Assembly (NCBI RefSeq): GCF_051401765.1
Contig: NW_027480429.1
Span: forward strand, 13,334,157-13,398,156
Source of the DNA: Calliopsis andreniformis
Lineage: Eukaryota; Arthropoda; Insecta; Hymenoptera; Andrenidae
Direction of reading: 5' to 3'
Length of the DNA stretch: 64,000 nucleotides
Both the position numbers and the translations under genes were made by a program. Below the pieces are notes generated by a model. That model saw only the letters and a list, made by a program, of their open reading frames with translations, was not told the origin of the DNA and searched no databases. Within the stretch, counting starts at the first letter, position 1. Every line of letters starts with the position of its first letter. Shown piece by piece: positions 48,211 to 62,194 of this stretch.

Positions 48211-50770
48211 CCAATGTGAAAGTTATGGTCATTTCTACGTTCCGGGCAACCTAGGCTTCACTGTATGGCGTTCTTCCACCACATCGGATAGCTACGGCCT
48301 CAGAAGTCAACGCCTGAAGTATAAAATACAATAAAAATACAACAGTCTTTCCATCCTATAACAGGAATAATTGCAACAAGCGTGAAAGTAATGATCATTT
48401 CGGCGTTTCGGGCATCCTAGACTTAACTCTGAGGCATCGCTCCACGGGATCGAATAGTTAGGGCCTAAGAAGTCAACGCCAGAAGCATTATATACAAAAT
48501 AAATAGAACAGTTTTTCCATTGTATAAAACGAATAATTGCTACCAGTGTAAAAGTTATGGTCATTTCTACGTTCCGGGCAACCTAGGCTTCACTCTATGG
48601 CGTTCTTCCACCACATCGAATAGCAACGGCCTCAGACGTCAACGCCAGAAGCATAAATACAATATAAATATAACAGTTTTTCCATCGTATAAAACGAATA
48701 ATAGCAACCAGTGTGAAAGTTATGGTTATTTCTACATCCCGAGCAACCTAGGCTTCACTCTAGGGCGTTGCTTCACCAGATCGAATAGTTAGGGCCTAAG
48801 AAGTCAACGCCAGAAGCATAAAATACGGTATAAATACAACAGCTTTTCCATCGTATAAAAGGAATAATTGCAAACAGTGTGAAAGTAATGGTTATTCCTA
48901 CGTTCCGGGCAACCTAGGCATCACTCTAGGTGGTTGCTCCACCAGATCAAATAGCTAGCGACTTAGAATTAAACGCCAGAAGCATAGAATACAATAAAAA
49001 TACAACAGTTTTTCCATCGTATAACAGGAATAATTGCAACCAGTGTGAATGTAATGGTCATTTCTACGTTCCGGGCAACCTAGGTTTCACTCTAGGGCGT
49101 TGCTCCACCAGGTCGAATAGTTAGGGCCTAAGAAGTCAACGGCAGAAGCATAAAATACGATATAAATACAACAGCTTTTCCATCGTATAAAAGGAATAAT
49201 TGCAAACAGTGTGAAAGTAATGGTTATTCCTACGTTCCGGGCAACCTAGGCATCACTCTAGGTGGTTGCTCCACCAGATCAAATAGCTAGCGACTTAGAA
49301 TTAAACGCCAGAAGCATAGAATACAATAAAAATACAACAGTTTTTCCATCGTATAACAGGAATAATTGCAACCAGTGTGAATGTAATGGTCATTTCTACG
49401 TTCCGGGCAACCTAGGTTTCACTCTAGGGCGTTGCTCCACCAGGTCGAATAGTTAGGGCCTAAGAAGTCAACGCCAGAAGCATAAAATACGATATATATA
49501 CAACAGCTTTTACATCGTATAAAACGAATAATTGCAACCAGTGTGAGAGTTCTGGTCATTTCCACGTTCCGCGCAACCTAGGCTTCACTCCAGGGTGTTG
49601 CTCCACCAGGTTAGGGTCTTAGAAGTCAACGCCAGGAACATAAGATACAATAAAAATACAACAGTCGTTTCATCGTATTACAGGAATAATTGCAATAAGC
49701 GTGAAAATAATGATCATTTCGGCGTTTCGGGCATCCTAGACTTAACTCTGAGGCTTTGCTCCACCAGATCGAATAGTTAGGGCCTAAGAAGTCAACGCCA
49801 GAAGCATAAAATACAATATAAATACAACCGCTTTTCCATCGTATAAAAGGAATAATTGCAAACAGTGTGAAAGTAATGGTCATTTCTACGTTCCGGGCAA
49901 CCTAGGCTTCACCCTAGGGCGTTGCTCCACTAGATCGAATAGCTAGGGCCTTAGAAGTCGACGCCAGAGGCATAAAATACAATAAAAATATAACAGCTTT
50001 TCCATCGTAAAAAACGAATATTTGCAACCAGTGTGAAAGTTATGGTTATTTCTACATTCCGAGCAACCTAGGCTTCACTCTAGGGCGTTGCTCCACCAGA
50101 TCGAATAGTTAGGTCCTTAGAAGTCAACGCCAGAAGCATAAAATACAATATAAATGCAACAGTTTTGCCACCGTATAAAATGAATAATTGCAAACAGTGT
50201 GAAAGATATGGAAATTTCTACGTTCCGGGCAACCTAGGCTTCACTCTATGGCGTTCTTCCACCACATCGGATAGCTACGGCCTCAGAAGACAACGCCTGA
50301 AGCATAAAATACAATATAAATATAACAGTTTTTCCATCTTATAAAACGAATAATAGCAACCAGTGTGAAAGTTATGGTCATTTCTACGTTCCGGGCAACC
50401 TAGGCTTCACTCTAGGGCGTTGCTCCACCAGATCAAACAGTTAGGGCCTTAGAAGTCAACGCCCGAAGCATAAAATACGATATAAATACAACAGCTTTTC
50501 CATCGTATAAAACAAATAATTGCAACCAATGTGAAAGTTATGGTCATTTCTACGTTCCGGGCAACCTAGGCTTCACTGTATGGCGTTCTTCCACCACATC
50601 GGATAGCTACGGCCTCAGAAGTCAACGCCTGAAGTATAAAATACAATAAAAATACAACAGTCTTTCCATCCTATAACAGGAATAATTGCAACAAGCGTGA
50701 AAGTAATGATCATTTCGGCGTTTCGGGCATCCTAGACTTAACTCTGAGGCATCGCTCCACGGGATCGAAT
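48211..50770 (+). repeat. Tail of unit 1: shortened copy of head and early body
   Basis: Positions 48211-48455 match 50526-50770 at an offset of 2315 bp (14 monomers minus 9 bp), and 48456-50421 is a full head copy (H2). At 50422 the sequence jumps to the equivalent of 45119, skipping 1162 bp (exactly seven monomers), and follows the body to the equivalent of 45467 before the next unit starts. The tail is therefore a condensed version of 41991-45467. Confidence 0.85.
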
Positions 50771-53700
50771 AGTTAGGGCCTAAGAAGTCAACGCCAGAAG
50801 CATTATATACAAAATAAATAGAACAGTTTTTCCATTGTATAAAACGAATAATTGCTACCAGTGTAAAAGTTATGGTCATTTCTACGTTCCGGGCAACCTA
50901 GGCTTCACTCTATGGCGTTCTTCCACCACATCGAATAGCAACGGCCTCAGACGTCAACGCCAGAAGCATAAATACAATATAAATATAACAGTTTTTCCAT
51001 CGTATAAAACGAATAATAGCAACCAGTGTGAAAGTTATGGTTATTTCTACATCCCGAGCAACCTAGGCTTCACTCTAGGGCGTTGCTTCACCAGATCGAA
51101 TAGTTAGGGCCTAAGAAGTCAACGCCAGAAGCATAAAATACGGTATAAATACAACAGCTTTTCCATCGTATAAAAGGAATAATTGCAAACAGTGTGAAAG
51201 TAATGGTTATTCCTACGTTCCGGGCAACCTAGGCATCACTCTAGGTGGTTGCTCCACCAGATCAAATAGCTAGCGACTTAGAATTAAACGCCAGAAGCAT
51301 AGAATACAATAAAAATACAACAGTTTTTCCATCGTATAACAGGAATAATTGCAACCAGTGTGAATGTAATGGTCATTTCTACGTTCCGGGCAACCTAGGT
51401 TTCACTCTAGGGCGTTGCTCCACCAGGTCGAATAGTTAGGGCCTAAGAAGTCAACGGCAGAAGCATAAAATACGATATAAATACAACAGCTTTTCCATCG
51501 TATAAAAGGAATAATTGCAAACAGTGTGAAAGTAATGGTTATTCCTACGTTCCGGGCAACCTAGGCATCACTCTAGGTGGTTGCTCCACCAGATCAAATA
51601 GCTAGCGACTTAGAATTAAACGCCAGAAGCATAGAATACAATAAAAATACAACAGTTTTTCCATCGTATAACAGGAATAATTGCAACCAGTGTGAATGTA
51701 ATGGTCATTTCTACGTTCCGGGCAACCTAGGTTTCACTCTAGGGCGTTGCTCCACCAGGTCGAATAGTTAGGGCCTAAGAAGTCAACGCCAGAAGCATAA
51801 AATACGATATATATACAACAGCTTTTACATCGTATAAAACGAATAATTGCAACCAGTGTGAGAGTTCTGGTCATTTCCACGTTCCGGGCAACCTAGGCTT
51901 CACTCCAGGGTGTTGCTCCACCAGGTTAGGGTCTTAGAAGTCAACGCCAGGAACATAAGATACAATAAAAATACAACAGTCGTTTCATCGTATTACAGGA
52001 ATAATTGCAATAAGCGTGAAAATAATGATCATTTCGGCGTTTCGGGCATCCTAGACTTAACTCTGAGGCTTTGCTCCACCAGATCGAATAGTTAGGGCCT
52101 AAGAAGTCAACGCCAGAAGCATAAAATACAATATAAATACAACCGCTTTTCCATCGTATAAAAGGAATAATTGCAAACAGTGTGAAAGTAATGGTCATTT
52201 CTACGTTCCGGGCAACCTAGGCTTCACCCTAGGGCGTTGCTCCACTAGATCGAATAGCTAGGGCCTTAGAAGTCGACGCCAGAGGCATAAAATACAATAA
52301 AAATATAACAGCTTTTCCATCGTAAAAAACGAATATTTGCAACCAGTGTGAAAGTTATGGTTATTTCTACATTCCGAGCAACCTAGGCTTCACTCTAGGG
52401 CGTTGCTCCACCAGATCGAATAGTTAGGTCCTTAGAAGTCAACGCCAGAAGCATAAAATACAATATAAATGCAACAGTTTTGCCACCGTATAAAATGAAT
52501 AATTGCAAACAGTGTGAAAGATATGGAAATTTCTACGTTCCGGGCAACCTAGGCTTCACTCTATGGCGTTCTTCCACCACATCGGATAGCTACGGCCTCA
52601 GAAGACAACGCCTGAAGCATAAAATACAATATAAATATAACAGTTTTTCCATCTTATAAAACGAATAATAGCAACCAGTGTGAAAGTTATGGTCATTTCT
52701 ACGTTCCGGGCAACCTAGGCTTCACTCTAGGGCGTTGGTCCTCCAGATCAAACAGTTAGGGCCTTCGAAGCCAACGCCCGAAGCATTAAATACAAAATAA
52801 ATAGAACAGTTTTTCCATTGTATAAAACGAATAATTGCTACCAGTGTAAAAGTTATGGTCATTTCTACGTTCCGGGCAACCTAGGCTTCACTCTAGGGCG
52901 GTGCTCCACCAGATGGAATAGTTAGGGCCTAAGAAGTGAACGCCAGAAGCATAAAATGCAATAAAAATACAACAGTCTTTCCATCCTATAACAGGAATAA
53001 TTGCAACCCGTGTGAAAGTGATGGTCATTTGTACGTTCCAGGCAACCTAGGCTTCACTCTAGGGCGTTGCTCCACCAGATCGAATTGTTAGGGCCAAAGA
53101 AGTCAACGCCCGAAGCATAAAATACAAATTAAATAGAACAGTTTTTCCATTGTATGAAACGAATAATTGCTACCAGTGTAAAAGTTATGGTCATTTTTAC
53201 GTTCCGGGCAACCTAGGCTTCACCCTAGGGCATTGCTGCATCAGATCGAATAGTTAGGCCCTAAGAAGTGAACGCCAGAAGCATAAAAAACAATATGAAT
53301 ACAACAGTTTTTCCATCGTAGAAAACGAATAATTGCAACCAGTGTGAAAGTTATGGTCATTTCTATATTCCGAGCAACCTAGGCTTCACTCTAGGGCGGT
53401 GCTCCACCATATCCAATAGCTACGGCCTTAGAAGTCAACGCCAGAGGCATAAAATACAATATAAATACAACAGCTTTTACATCGTACAAAATGAATAATA
53501 CCAAACAGTGTGAAAGTAATTGTCATTTCTACGTTCCGGGCAACCTAGGCATCACTCTAGGTCGTTATTCCACCAGATCAAATGGCTAGCGAGTTAGAAT
53601 TAAACGCCAGAAGCATAGAATTCAATAAAAATACAACAGTTTTTCCATCGTATAACAGGAATAATAGCAACCAGTGTGAATGTAATGGTCATTTCTACGT

Positions 53701-56700
53701 TCCGGCCAACCTAGGTTTCACTCTAGGGCGTTGCTCCACCAGCTCGCATAGTTAGGGCCTAAGAAGTCAACGCCAGAAGCATAAAATACGATATAAATAC
53801 AACAGCTTTTACATCGTATAAAACGAATAATTGCAACCAGTGTGAAAGTTATGGTCATTTCTACGTTCCGGGCAACCTAGGCTTCACTCTAGGGCGTTGC
53901 TCCACCAGATCAAACAGTTAGGGCCTTAGAAGTCAACGCCCGAAGCATAAAATACGATATAAATACAACAGCTTTTCCATCGTATAAAACAAATAATTGC
54001 AACCAGTGTGAAAGTTATGGTCATTTCTACGTTCCGGGCAACCTAGGCTTCACTGTATGGCGTTCTTCCACCACATCGGATAGCTACGGCCTCAGAAGTC
54101 AACGCCTGAAGTATAAAATACAATAAAAATACAACAGTCTTTCCATCCTATAACAGGAATAATTGCAGCAAGCGTGAAAGTAATGATCATTTCGGCGTTT
54201 CGGGCATCCTAGACTTAACTCTGAGGCATTGCTCCACCGGATCGAATAGTTAGGGCCTAAGAAGTCAACGCCAGAAGCATAAAATACAATATAAATGCAA
54301 CAGTTTTGCCACCGTATAAAATGAATAATTGCAAACAGTGTGAAAGATATGGAAATTTCTACCTTCCGGGCAACCTAGGCTTCACTCTATGGCGTTCTTC
54401 CACCACATCGAATAGCTACGGCCTCAGAAGTCAACGCCTGAAGCATAAAATACAATATAAATATAACAGTTTTTCCATCCTATAGAACGAATAATTGCTA
54501 CCAGTGTAAAAGCTATGGTCATTTCTACGTTCCGGGCAACCTAGGCTTCACCCTACGGCGTTGTTCCACCAGATCGAATAGTTAGGGCCTAAGAAGTGAA
54601 CGCCAGAAGCATAAAATGCAATAAAAATACAACAGTTTATCCATCGTATAGCAGGAATAATTTGCAACCAGTGTGATAGTAGTGGTCATTTCTACGTTCC
54701 GGGCAACCCAGGTTTCACTCCAGGGCGTCGCTCCACCAGATCGGATAGTTACGGCCTAAGAATTCAACGCCAGAAGCATAAAATACGATAAAGATGCAAC
54801 AGTTTTTCCATCGTATAAAACGAATGATTGCAACCAGTGCGAAAGTAATGATCATATCGACATTTCGGGCACCCTAGACTTAACTCTGAGGCGCTGTTCC
54901 ACCAGATCCAAGAGTTAGGGCCTTAGAAGTCAACGCCAGAAGCATAAACTACAAAATAAATACAACAGCTTTTCCATCGTATAAAACGAATAATTGCGTC
55001 CAGTGTGAAAGTTATGGTCATTTCTACGTTCCGGGCTACCTAGGCTTCACTCTAGGGCGTCGCTCCATCAGATCGAATAGCTAGAGCCTTAGAAGTCGAC
55101 GCCAGAAGGATAAAATACAATATAAATATAACAGTTTTTCCACCGTATAAAACGACTAATAGCAATCAGTGTGAAGGTTATGGTCATTTCTACGTTCCGG
55201 TCTACCTAGGCTGCACTCTAGGGCGTTGCTCCACCAGATCGCATAGTTAGGGCCTGAGAAGTCAACGCCAGAAGAATAAAACACAATATATGTACAACAG
55301 TTCGTTCATCGTATAAAATGAATAATTGCTAACATTGTGAAGGTACTGGTCATTTCTACGTACCGGCAACCTAGGCTTCACTCTAGGGCGTTGTTCCACC
55401 AGGTCGAACAGTTAGGGCCTAAGAAGTCAACACCAGAAGAATAAAATACAAAATAAATACAACAGCCTTTACACCGTATAAAACCAATAATTGCAACCTG
55501 TGTGAAGGTTATGGTCATATCTACGTTAGGGGCAACCTAGGCTTCACTGTCGGGCGTTGCTCCACCAGATCGAAATGTTAGGGCCTAAGAAGTCAACGCC
55601 CGTAGCATAAAATACGATATAAATACAACAGCATTTCCATCGTATTAAATGAATAATTGCAAACAGTGTGAAAATAGTGGACATTTATACGTTCCGGGCA
55701 ACCTAGGCTTCACTGTATGGCGTTCTTCCACCACATCGAATAGCTACGGCCTCAGAAGTCCACGTCTGAAGCATAAAATACAATAAAAATACAACAGTCT
55801 TTTCATCGCATAACAGGAATAATTGCAACAAGCGTGAAAGTAATGATCATTTCGGCGTTTCCGGCATCCTAGACTTAACTCTGATGCATTGCTCCACCAG
55901 ATCGAATAATTAGGGCCTGAGAAGTCAACGCCAGAGGCATAAAATACAATATAAATACAGCAGTTTTTCCATCGTATAAAACGAATAATTGCAACCAGTA
56001 TGAAACTTATGGTCATTTCTACTTTCCGAGCAACCTAGGCTTCACCCTAGGGCTTTGCTCCAACAGATTGAATAGTTAGGGCCTTAGAAGTCAACGCCCG
56101 AAGCATAAAATACAAAATAAATAGAACGGTTTTTCCATTGTATAAAACGAATAATTGCTACGAGTGTAAAAGCTATGGTCATTTCTACGTTCCGGGCAAC
56201 CTAGGCTTCACCCTAGGGCGTTGTTCCACCAGATCGAATAGTTAAGGCCTAAGAAGTCAACGCCAGAAGCATAAAATACAATTTAAATATAACAGTTTTT
56301 CCATCGTATAAAAGGAATAATAGCAACCAGTGTGAAAGTTATGGTCATTTCTACGTTCCGGGCAATCTAGGCTTCACTCTACGGCGATGCTCCACCAGAT
56401 CAAACAGTTAGGGCCTTAGAAGTCAACGCCCGAAGCATAAAATACAAAATAAATAGAACGGTTTTTCCATTGTATAAAACGAATAATTGCTGACAGTGTA
56501 AAAGTTATGGTCATTTCTACGTTCCGGGCAACCTAGGCTTCACTGTATGGCGTTCTTCCACCACATCGGATAGCTACGGCCTCAGAAGTCAACGCCTGAA
56601 GTATAAAATACAATAAGAATACAACAGTCTTTCCATCCTATAACAGGAATAATTGCAACCCGTGTGAAAGGGATGGTCATTTCTACGTTCCAGGCAACCT

Positions 56701-56990
56701 AGGCTTCACTCTACGGCGTTGCTCCACCAGATCAAACAGTTAGGGCCTTAGAAGTCAACGCCCGAAGCATTAAATACAAAATAAATAGAACAGTTTTTCC
56801 GTTGTATAAAACGAATAATTGCTACCAGTGTAAAAGTTATGGTCATTTCTACGTTCCGGGCAACCTAGGCTTCACCCTAGGCCGTTGTTCCACCAGATCG
56901 AATAGTTAGGGCCTAAGAAGTCAACGCCAGAAGCATAAAATACAATATAAATACAACAGCTTTGCCATCGTATAAAATGAATAATTGCAA

Positions 56991-57261
56991 ACAGTGTGAA
57001 AGATATGGACATTTCTACGTTCCGGGCTACCAAGGCTTCACTCTATGGCGTTCTTCCACCACATCGAATAGCAACGGCCTCAGAAGTCAACGCCAGAAGC
57101 ATAAAATACAATATAAATATAACGGCTTTTCCATCGTATAAAACGAGTAATAGCAACCAGTGTGAAAGTTATGGTCATTTCTACGTTCCGGGCAACCTAG
57201 GCTTCACTCTAGGGCGTTGCTCCACCAGATCAAACAGTTAGGGCCTTAGAAGTCAACGCCC
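56991..57261 (+). repeat. Mosaic monomers joining body and tail of unit 2
   Basis: One to two monomers combine markers from different parts of the unit: CCGGGCTACCAAGG with AGCAACGGCCTC, then AACGGCTTTTCC with GATCAAACAG. They have no exact partner in unit 1 and probably record a recombination junction. Confidence 0.65.
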
Positions 57262-59393
57262 GAAGCATAAAATACGATATAAATACAACAGCTTTTCCAT
57301 CGTATAAAAGGAATAATTGCAAACAGTGTGAAAGTAATGGTTATTCCTACGTTCCGGGCAACCTAGGCATCACTCTAGGTGGTTGCTCCACCAGATCAAA
57401 TAGCTAGCGACTTAGAATTAAACGCCAGAAGCATAGAATACAATAAAAATACAACAGTTTTTCCATCGTATAACAGGAATAATTGCAACCAGTGTGAATG
57501 TAATGGTCATTTCTACGTTCCGGGCAACCTAGGTTTCACTCTAGGGCGTTGCTCCACCAGGTCGAATAGTTAGGGCCTAAGAAGTCAACGCCAGAAGCAT
57601 AAAATACGATATATATACAACAGCTTTTACATCGTATAAAACGAATAATTGCAACCAGTGTGAGAGTTCTGGTCATTTCCACGTTCCGGGCAACCTAGGC
57701 TTCACTCCAGGGTGTTGCTCCACCAGATCGAATAGTTAGGGCCTTAGAAGTCAACGCCAGGAACATAAGATACAATAAAAATACAACAGTCGTTTCATCG
57801 TATTACAGGAATAATTGCAATAAGCGTGAAAATAATGATCATTTCGGCGTTTCGGGCATCCTAGACTTAACTCTGAGGCTTTGCTCCACCAGATCGAATA
57901 GTTAGGGCCTAAGAAGTCAACGCCAGAAGCATAAAATACAATATAAATACAACCGCTTTTCCATCGTATAAAAGGAATAATTGCAAACAGTGTGAAAGTA
58001 ATGGTCATTTCTACGTTCCGGGCAACCTAGGCTTCACCCTAGGGCGTTGCTCCACTAGATCGAATAGCTAGGGCCTTAGAAGTCGACGCCAGAGGCATAA
58101 AATACAATAAAAATATAACAGCTTTTCCATCGTAAAAAACGAATAATTGCAACCAGTGTGTAAGTTATGGTTATTTCTACATTCCGAGCAACCTAGGCTT
58201 CACTCTAGGGCGTTGCTCCACCAGATCGAATAGTTAGGTCCTTAGAAGTCAACGCCAGAAGCATAAAATACAATATAAATACAACAGTTTTGCCACCGTA
58301 TAAAATGAATAATTGCAAACAGTGTGAAAGATATGGAAATTTCTACGTTCCGGGCAACCTAGGCTTCACTCTATGGCGTTCTTCCGCCACATCGAATAGC
58401 TACGGCCTCAGAAGTCAACGCCTGAAGCATAAAATACAATATAAATATAACAGTTTTTCCATCTTATAAAACGAATAATAGCAACCAGTGTGAAAGTTAT
58501 GGTCATTTCTACGTTCCGGGCAACCTAGGCTTCACTCTAGGGCGTTGGTCCTCCAGATCAAACAGTTAGGGCCTTCGAAGCCAACGCCCGAAGCATTAAA
58601 TACAAAATAAATAGAACAGTTTTTCCATTGTATAAAACGAATAATTGCTACCAGTGTAAAAGTTATGGTCATTTCTATATTCCGAGCAACCTAGGCTTCA
58701 CTCTAGGGCGGTGCTCCACCATATCCAATAGCTACGGCCTTAGAAGTCAACGCCAGAGGCATAAAATACAATATAAATACAATAGCTTTTACATCGTACA
58801 AAATGAATAATACCAAACAGTGTGAAAGTAATTGTCATTTCTACGTTCCGGGCAACCTAGGTTTCACTCTAGGGCGTTGCTCCACCAGGTCGAATAGTTA
58901 GGGCCTAAGAAGTCAACGCCAGAAGCATAAAATACGATATAAATACAACAGCTTTTACATCGTATAAAACGAATAATTGCAACCAGTGTGAAAGTTATGG
59001 TCATTTCTACGTTCCGGGAAACCTAGGCTTCACTCTAGGGCGTTGCTCCACCAGATCAAACAGTTAGGGCCTTAGAAGTCAACGCCCGAAGCATAAAATA
59101 CGATATAAATACAACAGCTTTTCCATCGTATAAAACAAATAATTGCAACCAGTGTGAAAGTCATGGTCATTTCTACGTTCCGGGCAACCTAGGCTTCACT
59201 GTATGGCGTTCTTCCACCACATCGGATAGCTACGGCCTCAGAAGTCAACGCCTGAAGTATAAAATACAATAACAATACAACAGTCTTTCCATCCTATAAC
59301 AGGAATAATTGCAACAAGCGTGAAAGTAATGATCATTTCGGCGTTTCGGGCATCCTAGACTTAACTCTGAGGCATCGCTCCACCGGATCGAAT
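57262..59393 (+). repeat. Condensed tail of unit 2
   Basis: This region follows 51460-54247 in order, but with whole monomers removed. It has a single head dimer rather than two. At 58673 it skips 498 bp (three monomers; the offset falls from 5810 to 5312), and near 58861 it skips 166 bp (one monomer; the offset falls to 5146). It keeps the full-length form at the 8-bp deletion site (57727-57744). All losses are whole-monomer multiples, which is the signature of unequal homologous exchange. Confidence 0.82.
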
Positions 59394-61530
59394 AGTTAGG
59401 GCCTAAGAAGTCAACGCCAGAAGCATTAAATACAAAATAAATAGAACAGTTTTTCCATTGTATAAAACGAATAATTGCTACCAGTGTAAAAGTTATGGTC
59501 ATTTCTACGTTCCGGGCATACTAGGCTTCACTCTATGGCGTTCTTCCACCACATCGAATAGCAACGGCCTCAGACGTCAACGCCAGAAGCATAAATACAA
59601 TATAAATATAACAGTTTTTCCATCGTATAAAACGAATAATAGCAACCAGTGTGAAAGTTATGGTTATTTCTACATTCCGAGCAACCTAGGCTTCACTCTA
59701 GGGCGTTGCTTCACCAGATCGAATAGTTAGGGCCTAAGAAGTCAACGCCAGAAGCATAAAATACGATATAAATACAACAGCTTTTCCATCGTATAAAAGG
59801 AATAATTGCAAACAGTGTGAAAGTAATGGTTATTCCTACGTTCCGGGCAACCTAGGCATCACTCTAGGTGGTTGCTCCACCACGTCAAATACCTAGCGAC
59901 TTAGAATTAAACGCCAGAAGCATAGAATACAATAAAAATACAACAGTTTTTCCATCGTATAACAGGAATAATTGCAACCAGTGTGAATGTAATGGTCATT
60001 TCTACGTTCCGGGCAACCTAGGTTTCACTCCAGGGCGTTGCTCCACCAGGTCGAATAGTTAGGGCCTAAGAAGTCAACGCCAGAAGCATAAAATACGATA
60101 TAAATACAACAGCTTTTCCATCGTATAAAAGGAATAATTGCAAACAGTGTGAAAGTAATGGTTATTCCTACGTTCCGGGCAACCTAGGCATCACTCTAGG
60201 TGGTTGCTCCACCAGATCAAATAGCTAGCGACTTAGAATTAAACGCCAGAAGCATAGAGTACAATAAAAATACAACAGTTTTTCCATCGTATAACAGGAA
60301 TAATTGCAACCAGTGTGAATGTAGTGGTCATTTCTACGTTCCGGGCAACCTAGGTTTCACTCTAGGGCGTTGCTCCACCAGGTCGAATAGTTAGGGCCTT
60401 AGAAGTCGACGCCAGAAGCATAAAATACGATATATATACAACAGCTTTTACATCGTATAAAACGAATAATTGCAACCAGTGTGAGAGTTCTGGTCATTTC
60501 CACGTTCCGGGCAACCTAGGCTTCACTCCAGGGTGTTTCTCCACCAGATCGAATAGTTAGGGCCTTAGAAGTCAACGCCAGGAACATAAGATACAATAAA
60601 AATACAACAGTCGTTTCATCGTATTACAGGAATAATTGCAATAAGCGTGAAAATAATGATCATTTCGGCGTTTCGGGCATCCTAGACTTAACTCTGAGGC
60701 TTTGCTCCATCAGATCGAATAGTTAGGGACTAAGAAGTCAACGCCAGAAGCATAAAATACAATATAAATACAACCGCTTTTCCATCGTATAAAAGGAATA
60801 ATTGCAAACAGTGTGAAAGTAATGGTCATTACTACGTTCCGGGCAACCTAGGCTTCACCCTAGGGCGTTGCTCCACTAGATCGAATAGCTAGGGCCTTAG
60901 AAGTCGACGCCAGAGGCATAAAATACAATAAAAATATAACAGCTTTTCCATCGTAAAAAACGAATATTTGCAACCAGTGTGAAAGTTATGGTTATTTCTA
61001 CATTCCGAGCAACCTAGGCTTCACTCTAGGGCGTTGCTCCACCAGATCGAATAGTTAGGTCCTTAGAAGTCAACGCCAGAAGCATAAAATACAATATAAA
61101 TGCAACAGTTTTGCCACAGTATAAAATGAATAATTGCAAACAGTGTGAAAGATATGGAAATTTCTACGTTCCGGGCAACCTAGGCTTCACTCTATGGCGT
61201 TCTTCCACCACATCGAATAGCTACGGCCTCAGAAGGCAACGCCTGAAGCATAAAATACAATATAAATATAACAGTTTTTCCATCTTATAAAACGAATAAT
61301 AGCAACCAGTGTGAAAGTTATGGTCATTTCTACGTTCCGGGCAACCTAGGCTTCACTCTAGGGCGTTGGTCCTCCAGATCAAACAGTTAGGGCCTTCGAA
61401 GCCAACGCCCGAAGCATTAAATACAAAATAAATAGAACAGTTTTTCCATTGTATAAAACGAATAATTGCTACCAGTGTAAAAGTTATGGTCATTTCTACG
61501 TTCCGGGCAACCTAGGCTTCACTCTAGGGC

Positions 61531-62194
61531 GGTGCTCCACGAGATGGAATAGTTAGGGCCTAAGAAGTGAACGCCAGAAGCATAAAATGCAATAAAAATA
61601 CAACAGCCTTTCCATCCTATAACAGGAATAATTGCAACCCGTGTGAAAGTGATGGTCATTTGTACGTTCCAGGCAACCTAGGCTTCACTCTAGGGCGTTG
61701 CTCCACCAGATCGAATTGTTAGGGCCAATGAAGTCAACGCCCGAAACATAAAATACAAATTAAATAGAACAGTTTTTCCATTGTATAAAACGAATAATTG
61801 CTACCAGTGTAAAAGTTATGGTCATTTTTACGTTCCGGGCAACCTAGGCTTCACTCTAGGGCGGTGCTCCACCAGATGGAATAGTTAGGGCCTAAGAAGT
61901 GAACGCCAGAAGCATAAAATGCAATAAAAATACAACAGTCTTTCCATCCTATAACAGGAATAATTGCAACCCGTGTGAAAGTGATGGTCATTTGTACGTT
62001 CCAGGCAACCTAGGCTTCACTCTAGGGCGTTGCTCCACCAGATCGAATTGTTAGGGCCAAAGAAGTCAACGCCCGAAGCATAAAATACAAATTAAATAGA
62101 ACAGTTTTTCCATTGTATAAAACGAATAATTGCTACCAGTGTAAAAGTTATGGTCATTTTTACGTTCCGGGCAACCTAGGCTTCACCCTAGGGC
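61531..62194 (+). repeat. Extra 332-bp dimer in unit 3
   Basis: The pair of monomers starting at GGTGCTCCAC (61531) is repeated at 61863, exactly 332 bp later, and the equivalent region of units 1 and 2 has only one pair. The offset to unit 2 rises from 8631 to 8963 here. The two copies differ at a few bases, such as CACGAGATGG/CACCAGATGG and GCCAATGAAG/GCCAAAGAAG. Confidence 0.9.

Larger units (their letters stand above)
41991..50770 (+). repeat. Super-repeat unit 1 (about 8.8 kb, 53 monomers)
   Basis: The stretch 41991-48210 is repeated at 50771-56990 with an exact offset of 8780 bp, checked at 43981/52761, 47221/56001 and 48101/56881. The unit consists of a head (41991-43956), a long body (43957-48210) and a tail (48211-50770) that is itself a shortened copy of the head and the start of the body. 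The left edge at 41991 is sharp: the monomer before it does not match the corresponding position of unit 2. Confidence 0.9.
50771..59393 (+). repeat. Super-repeat unit 2 (about 8.6 kb, 52 monomers)
   Basis: Positions 50771-56990 match unit 1, and the head recurs at 59394 (offset 8623). The head H3 (50771-52736) has the 8-bp deletion near 51925 but not the TTCCGCGCAACC change seen in H1 and H2. The body is 52737-56990. After a short mosaic stretch (56991-57261) comes a condensed tail. The junction with unit 3 is at about 59393-59427, in the same monomer type as the 50770 junction. Confidence 0.9.

Noticed and set aside
965..60394. Many open frames of 60-103 codons on both strands with similar products, for example from 3288, 8963, 42465, 48930 (plus) and 1463, 43161, 51941 (minus)
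   Set aside because: They lie in the repeated monomer in the same places each time. The monomer length is not a multiple of three, so frames rotate and stop within one to two monomers. Identical products reflect identical DNA copies. There is no ribosome-binding or promoter context, no known domain, and both strands are equally open.
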